Shown one piece after another: positions 34,851 to 43,460 of a stretch of DNA of 64,000 nt. The position numbers and the translations under genes are program-made. The stretch comes from an uncultured Prevotellaceae bacterium (GTDB taxonomy: Bacteria > Bacteroidota > Bacteroidia > Bacteroidales > Muribaculaceae): positions 29,689 to 93,688 of the forward strand of contig ONKD01000003.1 in the NCBI GenBank assembly GCA_900318345.1, written 5' to 3'. Below the pieces are notes generated by a model. The model was given only the letters and a program-made list of their open reading frames with translations, was not told the origin of the DNA and searched no databases. The first letter of the stretch is position 1. Every line of letters begins with the position of its first letter.

Positions 34851-37127
34851 CTATTGTAAGAGAATGTCAATGACAGCGTTAATGTCAGAGATGCTCACCT
34901 CACCGTCGCCATTGACGTCGGCACGGCGCTGAAGGTCAGCATTGTTGGCCGAACCGCCCAGAAGCACATCGATAATCGCGTTGATATCAGAGATGCTGAT
35001 CTCGCCATCACCGTTCACGTCACCGGGAATATCCTGGTCAGGACCACCCTCCTCGCCAGTGTAGTAGAGGGTGAAGTCATCGGCATAGGTGGCAGCGGTC
35101 TTGTGACCGGCACGCTCGTAGATACGGAACTTGGCAGGCTGATTATTCTTCAAGTCGAGTATCCAGTAAAGCGTTGACTTAGACCTGACTGGCGCCTCGG
35201 CAATGGTATCGCCAGAAGAGCAAGGCGCAGTAACCCAGATGGGTTTTCCCTCGCTGTTATCCTTGACCGAGTATTCGAGCGTGATCTTGGTCACTGTGCT
35301 CGATGTGTTGAACACGGTCAAGCTGGCCATATAGAAATTGTAATAAACCGGGGTGATGCTGCAGAAGGTGCTGGGCAGCTTCATGATCACGCTGTTCTCG
35401 CCATTGGCCTTATCCTCGCCGGGAGCACGCACGCCGCACTTGGTGAAGTCCCACGTGGCAAATGCGCCCTCCACGCCTTTCTCGGCGGTAGTGGTGGTTA
35501 CCGGCATTGACTCAAAGTCCTCAACAATCGTCTTTAAACTCTCCTCGGAGAGCACATTGAAAGTGATTACGCCATTTTTCTCGGCAATGCCAGTGATCAA
35601 GAAATCATTGGGCTGACCCGACCAGGTCGTGAGGTTTGGAGTGGTCTCGTTAGTGATCATCACGTTACCAGAGGTTCCGGGGAACGGGTCACTCGACGAA
35701 TCACCAGAAGTGCTGTTGCCGGCACGCAACATCTCAAAGTAATTATGATCAGGGTTACAATTGACCTTGTTGTTAGCCCACACACTCGCATTGGTGCTAT
35801 CCACACGGGTGACAATCATGCCATGGCCGGGAATATAAGAATCCCAACCGGTCCTTTGCCTATTCTCGATGGTGAAGAACTCTTTATTAACCGGAGTGCG
35901 CAGGATGTAGCCCTCGCGCGATGTGTTCACGGGATTGAGCACATAGGAACCCTCGCTGGTGATGGTTTTGGCATTAGCCCACCCCAGAGCATAACGCTCA
36001 TAGAAAGTGTAGCCCGCAGGACAACGACCATAATTGTAATCGCCGCCACCAGCCATAATGTCCCATCCATCGGGATGGTGGCTCTCGCCGCCACTACCAG
36101 CGTAGTCGGTATCATAAAAGTCGGGCAGACCCAACACATGGCTGAACTCGTGGCACACGGTACCGATGCCCTCGACGGTAACTGTCGATGGTGTGTCTTC
36201 CCATCCATACAACTCGGTTGAGCAAGCATAGCGGTCCATCCACTTGCCGTCATATTGTGTAAAAATATAGTAGTTCAAGTTAGAGGCATGGGGCCACAGG
36301 TAGCCAGAGTTGTTGCCCGAGCTGCTCGAGGCATAGCCGGCAACCAAGAAATAAACCATGTCTACCTTGCCATCGTTGTTGTTGTCATACCTTGAGTAGT
36401 CAATATCACTGTCAGCCTCCTTGATCACATTAGAAGTGATCCTGGACATGAGGTTGTTGCACTGGGTAGAGCGGGCAGGATAAGTCGTTCCGTTAGAGGT
36501 GTAAGAAGCACGATAAGGGCCATACACATCAAATGGGGGGCAGAAAGCGCCATTGGACTGATCCCTGAAGTAATCATGCACGCTACCCGGGCAATTCACA
36601 TTGCGCTGAGTGACGGGGTCGTAATAGGATGTGAAATTCTCAGAGCTGAACATCTGGGTGTAGAACTCTTGAGGATTCTCACTTGCGAACTGCTTGTCGC
36701 TGAAGTCAATCAGAATCACGAGACCGCGGAAGTTCTCAAAGTCAAAGTTAGACATATCCACGTCGCGCTTAGCCCTTCTCACGTGGGCCTGAGCGACTGA
36801 CGTCTCATCGACCAGGAGTTTAGGAGTGTTGGCAAGCAAGGCCAACTCCTGTGCATTGCGGGAACCGGCATCATGAGCCAGCACCTGGGTGGGCACTAGG
36901 GTTAAGCCATCACGCTGAGCATAGACGTAGGCGCCAGCCTCATTAAGCATGATGGTGTAGTCATCGGCAGTAGTGTTAAAATGATAGTATTCATCGCCAA
37001 TCAACTTGAGTGACAGCAACGTGCCGTCGGGCTGAGGTACTTGGACGATACCTTTACGAGCTGGCACGGCCAATGCTTGAACACTAACCAATAGTGCTAA
37101 CACAAACAGTGAAATTAATTTTCTCAT
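34851..37127 (-). CDS. secreted M6 family metalloprotease with dockerin (paralogue)
   Basis: 758 residues, same architecture as the downstream copy: signal peptide ending near VQALA, propeptide with DGTLLSLKLIGDEYYHF, zinc motif CHEFSHVLGLPDFYD near 325, two beta-sandwich stretches, and dockerin loops DVNGDGEISISDI near 704 and DVNGDGEVSISDI near 738. The two copies align along their full length but differ at many positions, so the duplication is not recent. First gene of the pair; promoter box at 37269-37276. Ends directly after the second dockerin helix, with no sorting domain. Confidence 0.93.
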   Translation of the reverse strand: MRKLISLFVLALLVSVQALAVPARKGIVQVPQPDGTLLSLKLIGDEYYHFNTTADDYTIMLNEAGAYVYAQRDGLTLVPTQVLAHDAGSRNAQELALLANTPKLLVDETSVAQAHVRRAKRDVDMSNFDFENFRGLVILIDFSDKQFASENPQEFYTQMFSSENFTSYYDPVTQRNVNCPGSVHDYFRDQSNGAFCPPFDVYGPYRASYTSNGTTYPARSTQCNNLMSRITSNVIKEADSDIDYSRYDNNNDGKVDMVYFLVAGYASSSSGNNSGYLWPHASNLNYYIFTQYDGKWMDRYACSTELYGWEDTPSTVTVEGIGTVCHEFSHVLGLPDFYDTDYAGSGGESHHPDGWDIMAGGGDYNYGRCPAGYTFYERYALGWANAKTITSEGSYVLNPVNTSREGYILRTPVNKEFFTIENRQRTGWDSYIPGHGMIVTRVDSTNASVWANNKVNCNPDHNYFEMLRAGNSTSGDSSSDPFPGTSGNVMITNETTPNLTTWSGQPNDFLITGIAEKNGVITFNVLSEESLKTIVEDFESMPVTTTTAEKGVEGAFATWDFTKCGVRAPGEDKANGENSVIMKLPSTFCSITPVYYNFYMASLTVFNTSSTVTKITLEYSVKDNSEGKPIWVTAPCSSGDTIAEAPVRSKSTLYWILDLKNNQPAKFRIYERAGHKTAATYADDFTLYYTGEEGGPDQDIPGDVNGDGEISISDINAIIDVLLGGSANNADLQRRADVNGDGEVSISDINAVIDILLQ

Positions 37128-37268
37128 TTGTCAATCTATTATTTTAGGTTTGAATGTTAATCTATTGTTGTTAATCTATTGTTTGGTTTGTAAAGTAGAT
37201 GTGCGGTTATCAGCCAAATAACAATAAATATTAAGTCGCAGTGCTCCAGATTCAATTTTTAGAGCCCA

Positions 37269-37276
37269 CAAAATTA
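37269..37276 (-). promoter_or_regulatory. promoter -7 box of the M6 protease pair
   Basis: The minus strand reads TAATTTTG (TAnnTTTG), about 140 bases upstream of the start codon. Confidence 0.45.
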
Positions 37277-37370
37277 CACCATTTTTTCACATTGGCAGAA
37301 AAAATAAGGTTAAATGTTACTTTTTGTTTGTTTTATAGCACTATTTACGGATTTTTAATAAAAAAAACAT

Positions 37371-37378
37371 TACCTTTG
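37371..37378 (+). promoter_or_regulatory. promoter of the candidate small RNA
   Basis: TACCTTTG, the same box as both tRNA-Leu promoters, with TTTA at the -33 spacing. There is no reading frame downstream, so it probably serves an RNA gene. Confidence 0.6.
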
Positions 37379-37385
37379 TAGTTTC

Positions 37386-37532
37386 ATGAAAAAAGCAGAT
37401 GACAATTCCCTGTGTTTACACACATGCATTCACGATATGCGGGCCAAGGTTTTTCAATAGGTAAGGCCCGCTAAAAAAGATGTTTTAAGGTTTACAATGG
37501 GTGGCTGCGTCGTGACGATGCGGCCACTTTTT
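37386..37532 (+). ncRNA. candidate structured small RNA (about 147 nt)
   Basis: Begins about 7 bases after a strong promoter box. Four hairpins can be drawn: TGTG/CACA (37411-37422), GCAT/ATGC (37425-37440, overlapping the next), GCGGGCC/GGCCCGC (37439-37471, perfect 7 bp), and a 12-bp GC-rich stem (37501-37527) followed by TTTTT, a textbook terminator. No plausible peptide. Bacteroidales encode a 6S-type RNA of similar size, but I cannot confirm that this is it; SRP and RNase P signatures are absent. Confidence 0.55.
37501..37532 (+). terminator. terminator of the candidate small RNA
   Basis: 12-base arms GTGGCTGCGTCG and CGATGCGGCCAC pair with one wobble around TGA, then TTTTT. Confidence 0.8.
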
Positions 37533-37601
37533 CATGCATCCGTCTGGTGGCACTAAGCCGTTGGGACACGAGTTTATAAGGTAAAAATGCAAAAAAATGA
37601 A

Positions 37602-37711
37602 TGTTCCACGAGTTATTGACATTTCACGATAGTTTTGAACAATTCAACGATTTTAACGGAGTTTTTGGCGTTTTTTTGAGCGAAAAATTGTTACTTTGTG
37701 CCCGTGAAACA
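37602..37711. promoter_or_regulatory. three parS-like half sites upstream of parA
   Basis: TGTTCCACG (37602-37610), TTTCACG (37622-37628) and CGTGAAACA (37703-37711) each match one half of the consensus TGTTTCACGTGAAACA, but no complete 16-bp palindrome is present. Possible relaxed ParB binding or chance. Confidence 0.3.
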
Positions 37712-37812
37712 TTCGAGGCTACAGTTAAGGGTTGACATCTGATGGTTAACCCTTGGAATTGTAGCCCTTTGGGCAAGTCAAGACTTGCAAAACATAACAG
37801 ACAAATTGAAGA

Positions 37813-37821
37813 TTATCCACA
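37813..37821 (+). promoter_or_regulatory. DnaA-box match abutting the parA start
   Basis: TTATCCACA, the exact DnaA-box consensus, occupies the nine bases immediately before the parA ATG. It is a single copy; a 9-mer can occur by chance. Confidence 0.35.
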
Positions 37822-38592
37822 ATGGGAAAAATAATAGCAGTCGCCAACCAAAAGGGCGGCGTAGGCAAAACAACAACATCAATTAACCTGTCGGCGGCAT
37901 TGGCCGAATGTGGGCAGCGCGTGCTACTCATCGATGCCGACCCTCAGGCCAACGCCACTTCGGGGCTGGGCATCGAGCCCAAGGACATGTCATCGACCAT
38001 CTATGAATGCCTGGTTGATGATTATCCCATGCGCAGTGCCGCCGTTGACACCGGAATCGAAGGGCTCAAACTGCTGGGCTCACGCATCGACCTCGTGGGA
38101 GCCGAGCTGGAACTGGTTGAGAAACAAGGCCGCGAACGTGTATTGAGAAAAGCCATCGGTGATATGAAACAGGAGTTTGACTACATCATCATCGACTGCA
38201 GTCCGTCACTGGGACTGATTACCGTCAACGCGCTAACCGCTGCCGACAGTGTCATCATCCCCGTGCAGGCCGAGTATTTTGCGCTGGAGGGCATCAGCAA
38301 GTTGCTCAACACCATCCGCATCATCAAGGGCAGACTCAACGCCGGCCTGCGCATCGAGGGCTTCCTGCTCACGATGTATGACGCTAGACTGAGGCTTGCC
38401 AACGAGATTTTTGAAGAACTGAAGGGCCACTTTGGCGACATGGTGTTCAACACGGTCATTCCGCGCAACATCCGCATCAGTGAAGCGCCGAGCCATGGGA
38501 TGCCTGTCACACAATATGACCCCACCTGCCGTGGCGCGACGAGCCACATCCAGCTCGCCCAGGAGATCATCGCTCGTGGCAAGGGTAAATAA
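37822..38592 (+). CDS. parA: chromosome-partitioning ATPase ParA (Soj)
   Basis: 256-residue Walker-type ATPase that moves or organises ParB-bound origin regions. The deviant Walker A motif KGGVGKTTTSINL is at residue 11, Walker A' DADPQANATSGLG at about 40, and Walker B IIIDCSPSLGL at about 120. The length is that of chromosomal ParA without an N-terminal HTH. First gene of the conserved Bacteroidetes order parA-parB-DUF5683-mltD; the next gene begins 54 bases on. A near-match -7 box (TTACTTTG at 37691-37698) lies upstream. Confidence 0.96.
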   Translation: MGKIIAVANQKGGVGKTTTSINLSAALAECGQRVLLIDADPQANATSGLGIEPKDMSSTIYECLVDDYPMRSAAVDTGIEGLKLLGSRIDLVGAELELVEKQGRERVLRKAIGDMKQEFDYIIIDCSPSLGLITVNALTAADSVIIPVQAEYFALEGISKLLNTIRIIKGRLNAGLRIEGFLLTMYDARLRLANEIFEELKGHFGDMVFNTVIPRNIRISEAPSHGMPVTQYDPTCRGATSHIQLAQEIIARGKGK

Positions 38593-38646
38593 ACAGAATT
38601 GAATAACAACCAACAACGATAATAAAAGAATAACCGCTACATCATA

Positions 38647-39528
38647 ATGAAAGGTAAAGCACTCAAACGCGGCCTGGGGTCACTCATCTCGATGGATGAT
38701 ATCCAAACCGAGGGCTCCTCGGCCATCAACGAGATACCCATCAGCCAAATCACCCCCAATCCTGACCAACCCCGCCAGAACTTTGACGAGGATGCGCTCG
38801 AAGAACTGGCGACCAGCATCCGTGAGCTGGGCATTATCCAGCCGCTGACGCTGCGCAGCACGGATGACAACAGCTACCAGATCATCTCGGGCGAAAGGCG
38901 CTACCGCGCGTCACTACTGGCTGGACTGAACACGGTGCCGGCCTACATACGCACGGCCAACGACAGCGAGGTCACCGAGATGGCTCTGATCGAGAACATC
39001 CAGCGCGAGGACCTCAATGCCATCGAGATCGCGCTCACATTCAGGAAACTCATCGACCAGTATAACCTGACTCAGGAACGCCTGAGCGAGCGCATCGGCA
39101 AGAAGCGCGCCACGATCGCCAATTTCCTGCGCCTGCTCAAGTTGCCCGCCGAGGTGCAGCTGGGCCTGCATGACCACGCTGTTGACATGGGACACGCCAG
39201 AGCGTTGCTGTCGCTTGACGACCCCAAGCTCCAGTTGAAGCTCTATAACGAGACGATCAAGAAAGGGCTGTCAGTTAGGCAGGTGGAACAACGCGCCAAG
39301 CAGATGCAACAGGCTGCCGCCAATGAGCAAGGCAAGGGGACCAATGCGCCCAAGGCCGTGAATGCCAAGGACTATGAGATATTGCAAAAGCACTTGTCCA
39401 CCGCATTTGGCGTGCCCGTGAAGTTCACATGCGACCAGTCGGGCAAGGGGAAAATTACCTTCCCGTTCACGACCGAGGAACAACTCGTGAAGATCATCAG
39501 CATCTTTGACCAATTAAAGGACGCTTAA
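38647..39528 (+). CDS. parB: chromosome-partitioning protein ParB (Spo0J)
   Basis: 293-residue CTP-dependent clamp that loads at parS and spreads on DNA. N-terminal basic start MKGKALKRGLGSLISMDD, ParB/Srx domain with the nucleotide-binding box GERRYRASLLAGL near 86, central HTH region (LTQERLSERIGKKRATIANFLRLL near 142), and a C-terminal dimerisation domain. Immediately downstream of parA and 15 bases before the DUF5683 gene. Confidence 0.96.
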   Translation: MKGKALKRGLGSLISMDDIQTEGSSAINEIPISQITPNPDQPRQNFDEDALEELATSIRELGIIQPLTLRSTDDNSYQIISGERRYRASLLAGLNTVPAYIRTANDSEVTEMALIENIQREDLNAIEIALTFRKLIDQYNLTQERLSERIGKKRATIANFLRLLKLPAEVQLGLHDHAVDMGHARALLSLDDPKLQLKLYNETIKKGLSVRQVEQRAKQMQQAAANEQGKGTNAPKAVNAKDYEILQKHLSTAFGVPVKFTCDQSGKGKITFPFTTEEQLVKIISIFDQLKDA

Positions 39529-39543
39529 CCCCCCACTCCACTG

Positions 39544-40344
39544 GTGAAACGATTGATGACATATTGCATGAGACGGCACTGGTTTGTCACCGCACTGGTG
39601 ATGTGCCTGTTGTGCCACGATGCTATCGCCGCGGCCCAGGAACCGGTTGCCGTGGCTGGCGATACCGTCATCACCAAGCCACAACCAGTAACCGGCCACC
39701 ACGTGCGCCGCACGATAGCAGTGAGTGACACCGTCGATATGGGGAAAAATCGTCCCGTGCGGATAGTTAACGCCTCGGGCGACACCATCACCTTTGCCTC
39801 GATTGATTCGATCCAGGGGATTGATAATGTAGAGATTCTTACCGACAACACCACTGACGTCCCCCTGGGCAAGGTGCGCACGTTCAACCCCGACCCGCAA
39901 CGGGCGCTGTGGTTGTCGGCATTGTGCCCTGGACTTGGACAAATCTATAACCGCCGCTACTGGAAACTGCCCATTGTGGTGGGCTCATTTGTGGGGTTGA
40001 CCTATGGTGCTTCATGGAATAACCGCATGTACAAGGACTATTCCAAGGGTTACCGCGACGTGATGGATGATGACACCGTGAAGGAGAGCGACCTGGACAA
40101 GGCATGGCTACAAAAGGTCATGAAAAATAAGCGCGACTACTACCGGCGCTACCGTGAGATTTGCGTCATCGCCATGGTGGGTGTCTATCTTATCAACATC
40201 GTGGATGCCTATGTGGACGCCTCGCTCGCCCACTTTGACATATCTCCCGACCTCACGCTGGATGTTGCCCCCACAGCCATCGACAGCGGCCAGATTGGGG
40301 GGCGCACACCCTCGCTGGGGCTGCAGTGCGCCATCAATTTTTAA
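39544..40344 (+). CDS. DUF5683 membrane protein
   Basis: 266 residues from a GTG start; an ATG 12 bases later is equally possible. It has an N-terminal signal-like helix (WFVTALVMCLLCHDAIA), a low-complexity segment, and the DUF5683 core LWLSALCPGLGQIYNRRYWK near 118 with two membrane segments. A basic charged middle (residues 155-200) precedes another helix. The function is unknown; the gene is regularly found between parB and mltD in Bacteroidetes, suggesting an envelope role linked to division or cell-wall remodelling. Confidence 0.85.
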   Translation: MKRLMTYCMRRHWFVTALVMCLLCHDAIAAAQEPVAVAGDTVITKPQPVTGHHVRRTIAVSDTVDMGKNRPVRIVNASGDTITFASIDSIQGIDNVEILTDNTTDVPLGKVRTFNPDPQRALWLSALCPGLGQIYNRRYWKLPIVVGSFVGLTYGASWNNRMYKDYSKGYRDVMDDDTVKESDLDKAWLQKVMKNKRDYYRRYREICVIAMVGVYLINIVDAYVDASLAHFDISPDLTLDVAPTAIDSGQIGGRTPSLGLQCAINF

Positions 40345-40371
40345 CAACGAAACTTAACGACAAAACAAAAT

Positions 40372-42384
40372 ATGACAAAACATCGACTCCTGACATTACT
40401 GCTCGCGGCCACGCTGACCACAGTCACGCTGACGGCAACGCCACGCGAGAAAAACAACATCCTGTCGCTCAAGAACACGATTACCGATGACGACATTGTC
40501 TTCCCCGAGAGTTTTGATGCCGATGTGCACAAGATGATGACCAACTGGTACCTGCAGAACTATGCGGTGCTGGATGCCGACGTGGAAAACAAGTCTCATG
40601 GTGAAGTGAGTGAGGAGACTTTCATCCGTCGCCTCGCTGCTATCCCCTCGGTGATCGAGATGCCCTATAACCAGGTCGTGCGCAAACACATCGAGCGATA
40701 TGTTTACCGCAGCCGCACGCTAGTCGAGGAGATGCTGGGCATGAGCCTGTACTACATGCCCATCTTTGAACAGGCGCTTGAAAAAGAGGGTCTACCATTG
40801 GAACTCAAGTACCTGCCCATCGTGGAGAGCGCGCTTGATCCCAACGCGGTGTCGCGCGTGGGAGCCGCCGGACTGTGGCAATTCATGATCGGCACCGGCA
40901 AGGGCCTGGGGCTGGAGGTGAATTCGCTGGTCGATGAGCGCCGCGACCCCTATCGGTCAAGCGCCATGGCCGCCAAATACCTCAAGAACCTGTACCAGAT
41001 CTATAATGACTGGTCACTGGCCATCGCGGCCTATAACTGCGGCCCGGGTAATGTCAACAAGGCGCTGCACCGCAATGGCGGCACGGGGGACTTTTGGGAC
41101 ATCTATGAGTACCTGCCCCGCGAGACACGCGGCTATGTGCCCGCCTTTATCGCGGCCAACTATGCGATGACCTACTACAAACAGCACAACATCAGCCCCT
41201 CGCTGGCACGCAAGCCCCTGATCACCGACACCGTCAGCGTGAACAGGCGCATCCACTTCGCCCAGATTGCCCAGGTGCTCAACATCCCCATCGAGGAGAT
41301 ACGCACCTTCAATCCGCAGTACCGCGCCGATGTGATCCCGGGTGACAACCACCCCTACACGCTCGTGCTGCCGTCACAGCAGATCTACAGCTTCATCATG
41401 AGCGAGGACAGCATCGACAATTACCGCGACGACTTGTATGCCCATCGCAGCATTGTCGAGCCGGGAGGTCAGGTATCCACCATCGAGGAATATGTCAACG
41501 GTCAATCAGCCAGCACCCCGCAAACTTATACCCACAAGGTGGGCCGCGGTGAGACCTTATCGACCATCGCAGCAAAGTATGGCATGACGACCGAGGAACT
41601 CATGTCGCTGAACAACATGAGCAGCGAGCGGGTGAGACGCGGCGACAACCTCAAGGTGCTTGCCCCCGTCCACAACAATGCCAGCGCCGACAATGAGGAC
41701 TTTGGCATCAACAACACCAGCAGTTCGCCTAACGAGGACCTGGCGATGAACGACGACACCGAGAGTGAGCAGGCGCAATTTGACGAGGTGAAGAACATTG
41801 AGCGTGAAGCCTCGTCCAAGGCTCCCTACAAGGGCTCATACACCGTGAATGTCGACAACGAGACCAGCAACAAGACGGCCAAGAAAGCCCACGCCACATC
41901 GCGATATGAGGACCAGACGGCCAGGCAAAATGCGTCGAAACGCAACGCCAGCAACTGGCGCTCGCGCAATGCCAAGTATAACGAGAAGGAAAGCAAATCC
42001 AAGGACAGAAAGAACACCGAGACCGCACATAGCTCAAAGAGCAGCAAGAGCAAAAAGCACTCCAAGCCCAAACAGCCCAGCGAGGTAACGGTGCAAAAGG
42101 GTGAGTCCCTCACCAAGATTGCCGAGAAGGCTGGCGTATCGGTCAAGGACCTCGAGCGTGCTAACGGCATCGAGAACGGCAACAAAATCAAGGCTGGTGA
42201 GAAAATCAAGATTCCCACCAAGGAAGAAGCCCGTCAGGCTGCAGCATCCGAGAAGAAAGGCGGCAAGAAGAGCGCCTCGTCCAAGGACAATAGCAAGTCA
42301 TCAAGCAAAGCCAGCAAGAAGTCTAAATCCACCAGCAAGTCAAGCTCCTCAGGCAAGAGCTCCAAGAAGTCAAAGAAGAAATAA
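40372..42384 (+). CDS. mltD: membrane-bound lytic transglycosylase MltD-like with two LysM domains
   Basis: 670 residues. Signal peptide (about 1-24), SLT domain (about 115-270) with the catalytic Glu in LPIVESALDPNAVSR near 145 and GAAGLWQFM near 165, then a LysM domain (VGRGETLSTIAAKYGMT near 390), a disordered Asn/Ser/Lys-rich linker, a second LysM (VQKGESLTKIAEKAGVS near 573), and a Lys/Ser-rich tail of about 50 residues. It cuts peptidoglycan glycan strands to 1,6-anhydro ends in the periplasm. Last gene of the par cluster; the stop is 5 bases from the convergent tcdA end. Confidence 0.93.
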   Translation: MTKHRLLTLLLAATLTTVTLTATPREKNNILSLKNTITDDDIVFPESFDADVHKMMTNWYLQNYAVLDADVENKSHGEVSEETFIRRLAAIPSVIEMPYNQVVRKHIERYVYRSRTLVEEMLGMSLYYMPIFEQALEKEGLPLELKYLPIVESALDPNAVSRVGAAGLWQFMIGTGKGLGLEVNSLVDERRDPYRSSAMAAKYLKNLYQIYNDWSLAIAAYNCGPGNVNKALHRNGGTGDFWDIYEYLPRETRGYVPAFIAANYAMTYYKQHNISPSLARKPLITDTVSVNRRIHFAQIAQVLNIPIEEIRTFNPQYRADVIPGDNHPYTLVLPSQQIYSFIMSEDSIDNYRDDLYAHRSIVEPGGQVSTIEEYVNGQSASTPQTYTHKVGRGETLSTIAAKYGMTTEELMSLNNMSSERVRRGDNLKVLAPVHNNASADNEDFGINNTSSSPNEDLAMNDDTESEQAQFDEVKNIEREASSKAPYKGSYTVNVDNETSNKTAKKAHATSRYEDQTARQNASKRNASNWRSRNAKYNEKESKSKDRKNTETAHSSKSSKSKKHSKPKQPSEVTVQKGESLTKIAEKAGVSVKDLERANGIENGNKIKAGEKIKIPTKEEARQAAASEKKGGKKSASSKDNSKSSSKASKKSKSTSKSSSSGKSSKKSKKK

Positions 42385-42389
42385 AGAGA

Positions 42390-43151
42390 CTAGACCTTGC
42401 TAGTGAGGTTGGAGGTGAGATCCGTCGTGAGGTCCTTTGTAAGGTCCACGATCACCTCGCGAGCAATCAACAAACCGGCCGCGGCAGGAACAAACGCGTT
42501 ACTGCCCGGCTGTTTTTTTCCATCAACATACACAGGCACATCAGGATTCCTGCGCGGTTCCTCCTCGCTATATACACATTTAAAATGATGGATACCCTCG
42601 CGGTGCAAGAGCTTGCGCAGCATGCGCGCCAGCGGGTCGATGCGCGTCGCGTCAAAGTCAGCCACGCGAAACGCCATCGGGTCCATCTTGTAGGCCGCCC
42701 CCATCGAGCAGATGTGCGTCACCCCCAAGCGCAAACAGCGACGGGCAATCTCCATCTTGGCCGTGATAGTATCAAGGCTGTCCACCACATAGTCAAAGCA
42801 CGACAGGTCGATTTCATCGGCATTCTCGGGAAGGTAAAACATCTTGTGGGTCGTCACCCGGCACTGCGGATTGATGTCACGCACACGCTCGGCCGCCACA
42901 TCCACCTTAGCGCGCCCAATGGTGCTGTGAAGCGCAAAAATCTGGCGGTTGATATTCGTCACGCTCACCTCGTCATCATCAATCAAATCCAGCGCCCCCA
43001 CCCCACTGCGGGCCAGCGCCTCGACCACATAGCCGCCCACGCCACCGATGCCAAACACCGCCACGCGGCACCGCGACAAACGCTCCATCGCCTTGTCTCC
43101 CAACATCAACGCCGTCCTGGCAAACGGATTCTCCTGCTTATTCTCCATCAC
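42390..43151 (-). CDS. tcdA: tRNA threonylcarbamoyladenosine dehydratase TcdA
   Basis: 253-residue E1-like/ThiF-fold enzyme that cyclises t6A37 in tRNA to ct6A with ATP. The adenylation motif VAVFGIGGVGGYVVEALARSG sits near residue 29, the conserved RQ motif is in NINRQIFALHSTIG near 68, and SLDTITAKMEIARRC near 123 is typical. C-terminal part is shorter than in E. coli. It has its own promoter box at 43173-43180. Convergent with mltD with a 5-base gap and no terminator. Works on the same tRNA position as mtaB. Confidence 0.93.
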   Translation of the reverse strand: MMENKQENPFARTALMLGDKAMERLSRCRVAVFGIGGVGGYVVEALARSGVGALDLIDDDEVSVTNINRQIFALHSTIGRAKVDVAAERVRDINPQCRVTTHKMFYLPENADEIDLSCFDYVVDSLDTITAKMEIARRCLRLGVTHICSMGAAYKMDPMAFRVADFDATRIDPLARMLRKLLHREGIHHFKCVYSEEEPRRNPDVPVYVDGKKQPGSNAFVPAAAGLLIAREVIVDLTKDLTTDLTSNLTSKV

Positions 43152-43172
43152 ATTTCATTTTTCTTTGTGCGA

Positions 43173-43180
43173 CAAAATTA
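43173..43180 (-). promoter_or_regulatory. promoter -7 box of tcdA
   Basis: The minus strand reads TAATTTTG (TAnnTTTG), 22 bases before the start codon. Confidence 0.45.
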
Positions 43181-43275
43181 CTAAAAACCAAGCCCAAACA
43201 ACGACACAACACACCCAAAATCACGTTATTTGTAAAAAAACAGCGATTTTTTGCCCCTATTTCAAAAAAAACACT

Positions 43276-43283
43276 TACCTTTG
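43276..43283 (+). promoter_or_regulatory. promoter of tRNA-Leu(CAA)
   Basis: TACCTTTG with TTTG (43250-43253) 22 bases upstream; 12 bases before the tRNA. Confidence 0.65.
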
Positions 43284-43295
43284 CACCCGCTATTC

Positions 43296-43379
43296 GCCCA
43301 GATGGCGGAATCGGTAGACGCGTTGGTCTCAAACACCAATGGGGTAACACCCGTGCCGGTTCGACCCCGGCTCTGGGTA
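43296..43379 (+). tRNA. tRNA-Leu(CAA)
   Basis: An 84-base class II tRNA. Acceptor GCCCAGA pairs with TCTGGGT, anticodon stem TTGGT/ACCAA encloses CTCAAAC (anticodon CAA), variable arm GGGGTAACACCC, T loop TTCGACC. No encoded CCA. It marks the boundary between core genes and the accessory region on its right, the usual position for an integrated element. Confidence 0.95.
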
Positions 43380-43394
43380 CTGAAAATCAAGCGT

Positions 43395-43434
43395 AAAGCG
43401 CTGAAACTCACTGAGTTTTGGCGCTTTTTTATTT
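43395..43434 (+). terminator. terminator after tRNA-Leu(CAA)
   Basis: AAAGCGC/GCGCTTT outer stem with inner AAACT/AGTTT pairing, followed by TTTTTTATTTT; 16 bases after the tRNA. Confidence 0.75.
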
Positions 43435-43438
43435 TCCT

Positions 43439-43460
43439 GCTAAAACATTGCTAAAACATT
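43439..43460 (+). repeat. tandem 11-bp repeat GCTAAAACATT
   Basis: Two adjoining exact copies at 43439 and 43450, and a third at 43909-43919 just before the HTH gene. Placed between a tRNA and an excisionase-like gene, they could be arm-type recombinase or HTH-protein binding sites. Confidence 0.55.

Larger units (their letters stand above)
37128..37821. other. gene-free stretch with candidate small RNA and par-like sites
   Basis: About 690 bases between divergent genes. It holds the M6 promoter on the minus strand, a promoter followed by a four-stem structured segment and a terminator on the plus strand (candidate RNA 37386-37532), three half-site strings resembling parS, and a consensus DnaA box next to the parA start. 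No protein gene seen. Confidence 0.75.

Noticed and set aside
37128-37821. chromosomal replication origin
   Set aside because: Only one DnaA box, no cluster and no AT-rich unwinding region with repeats that I could identify.
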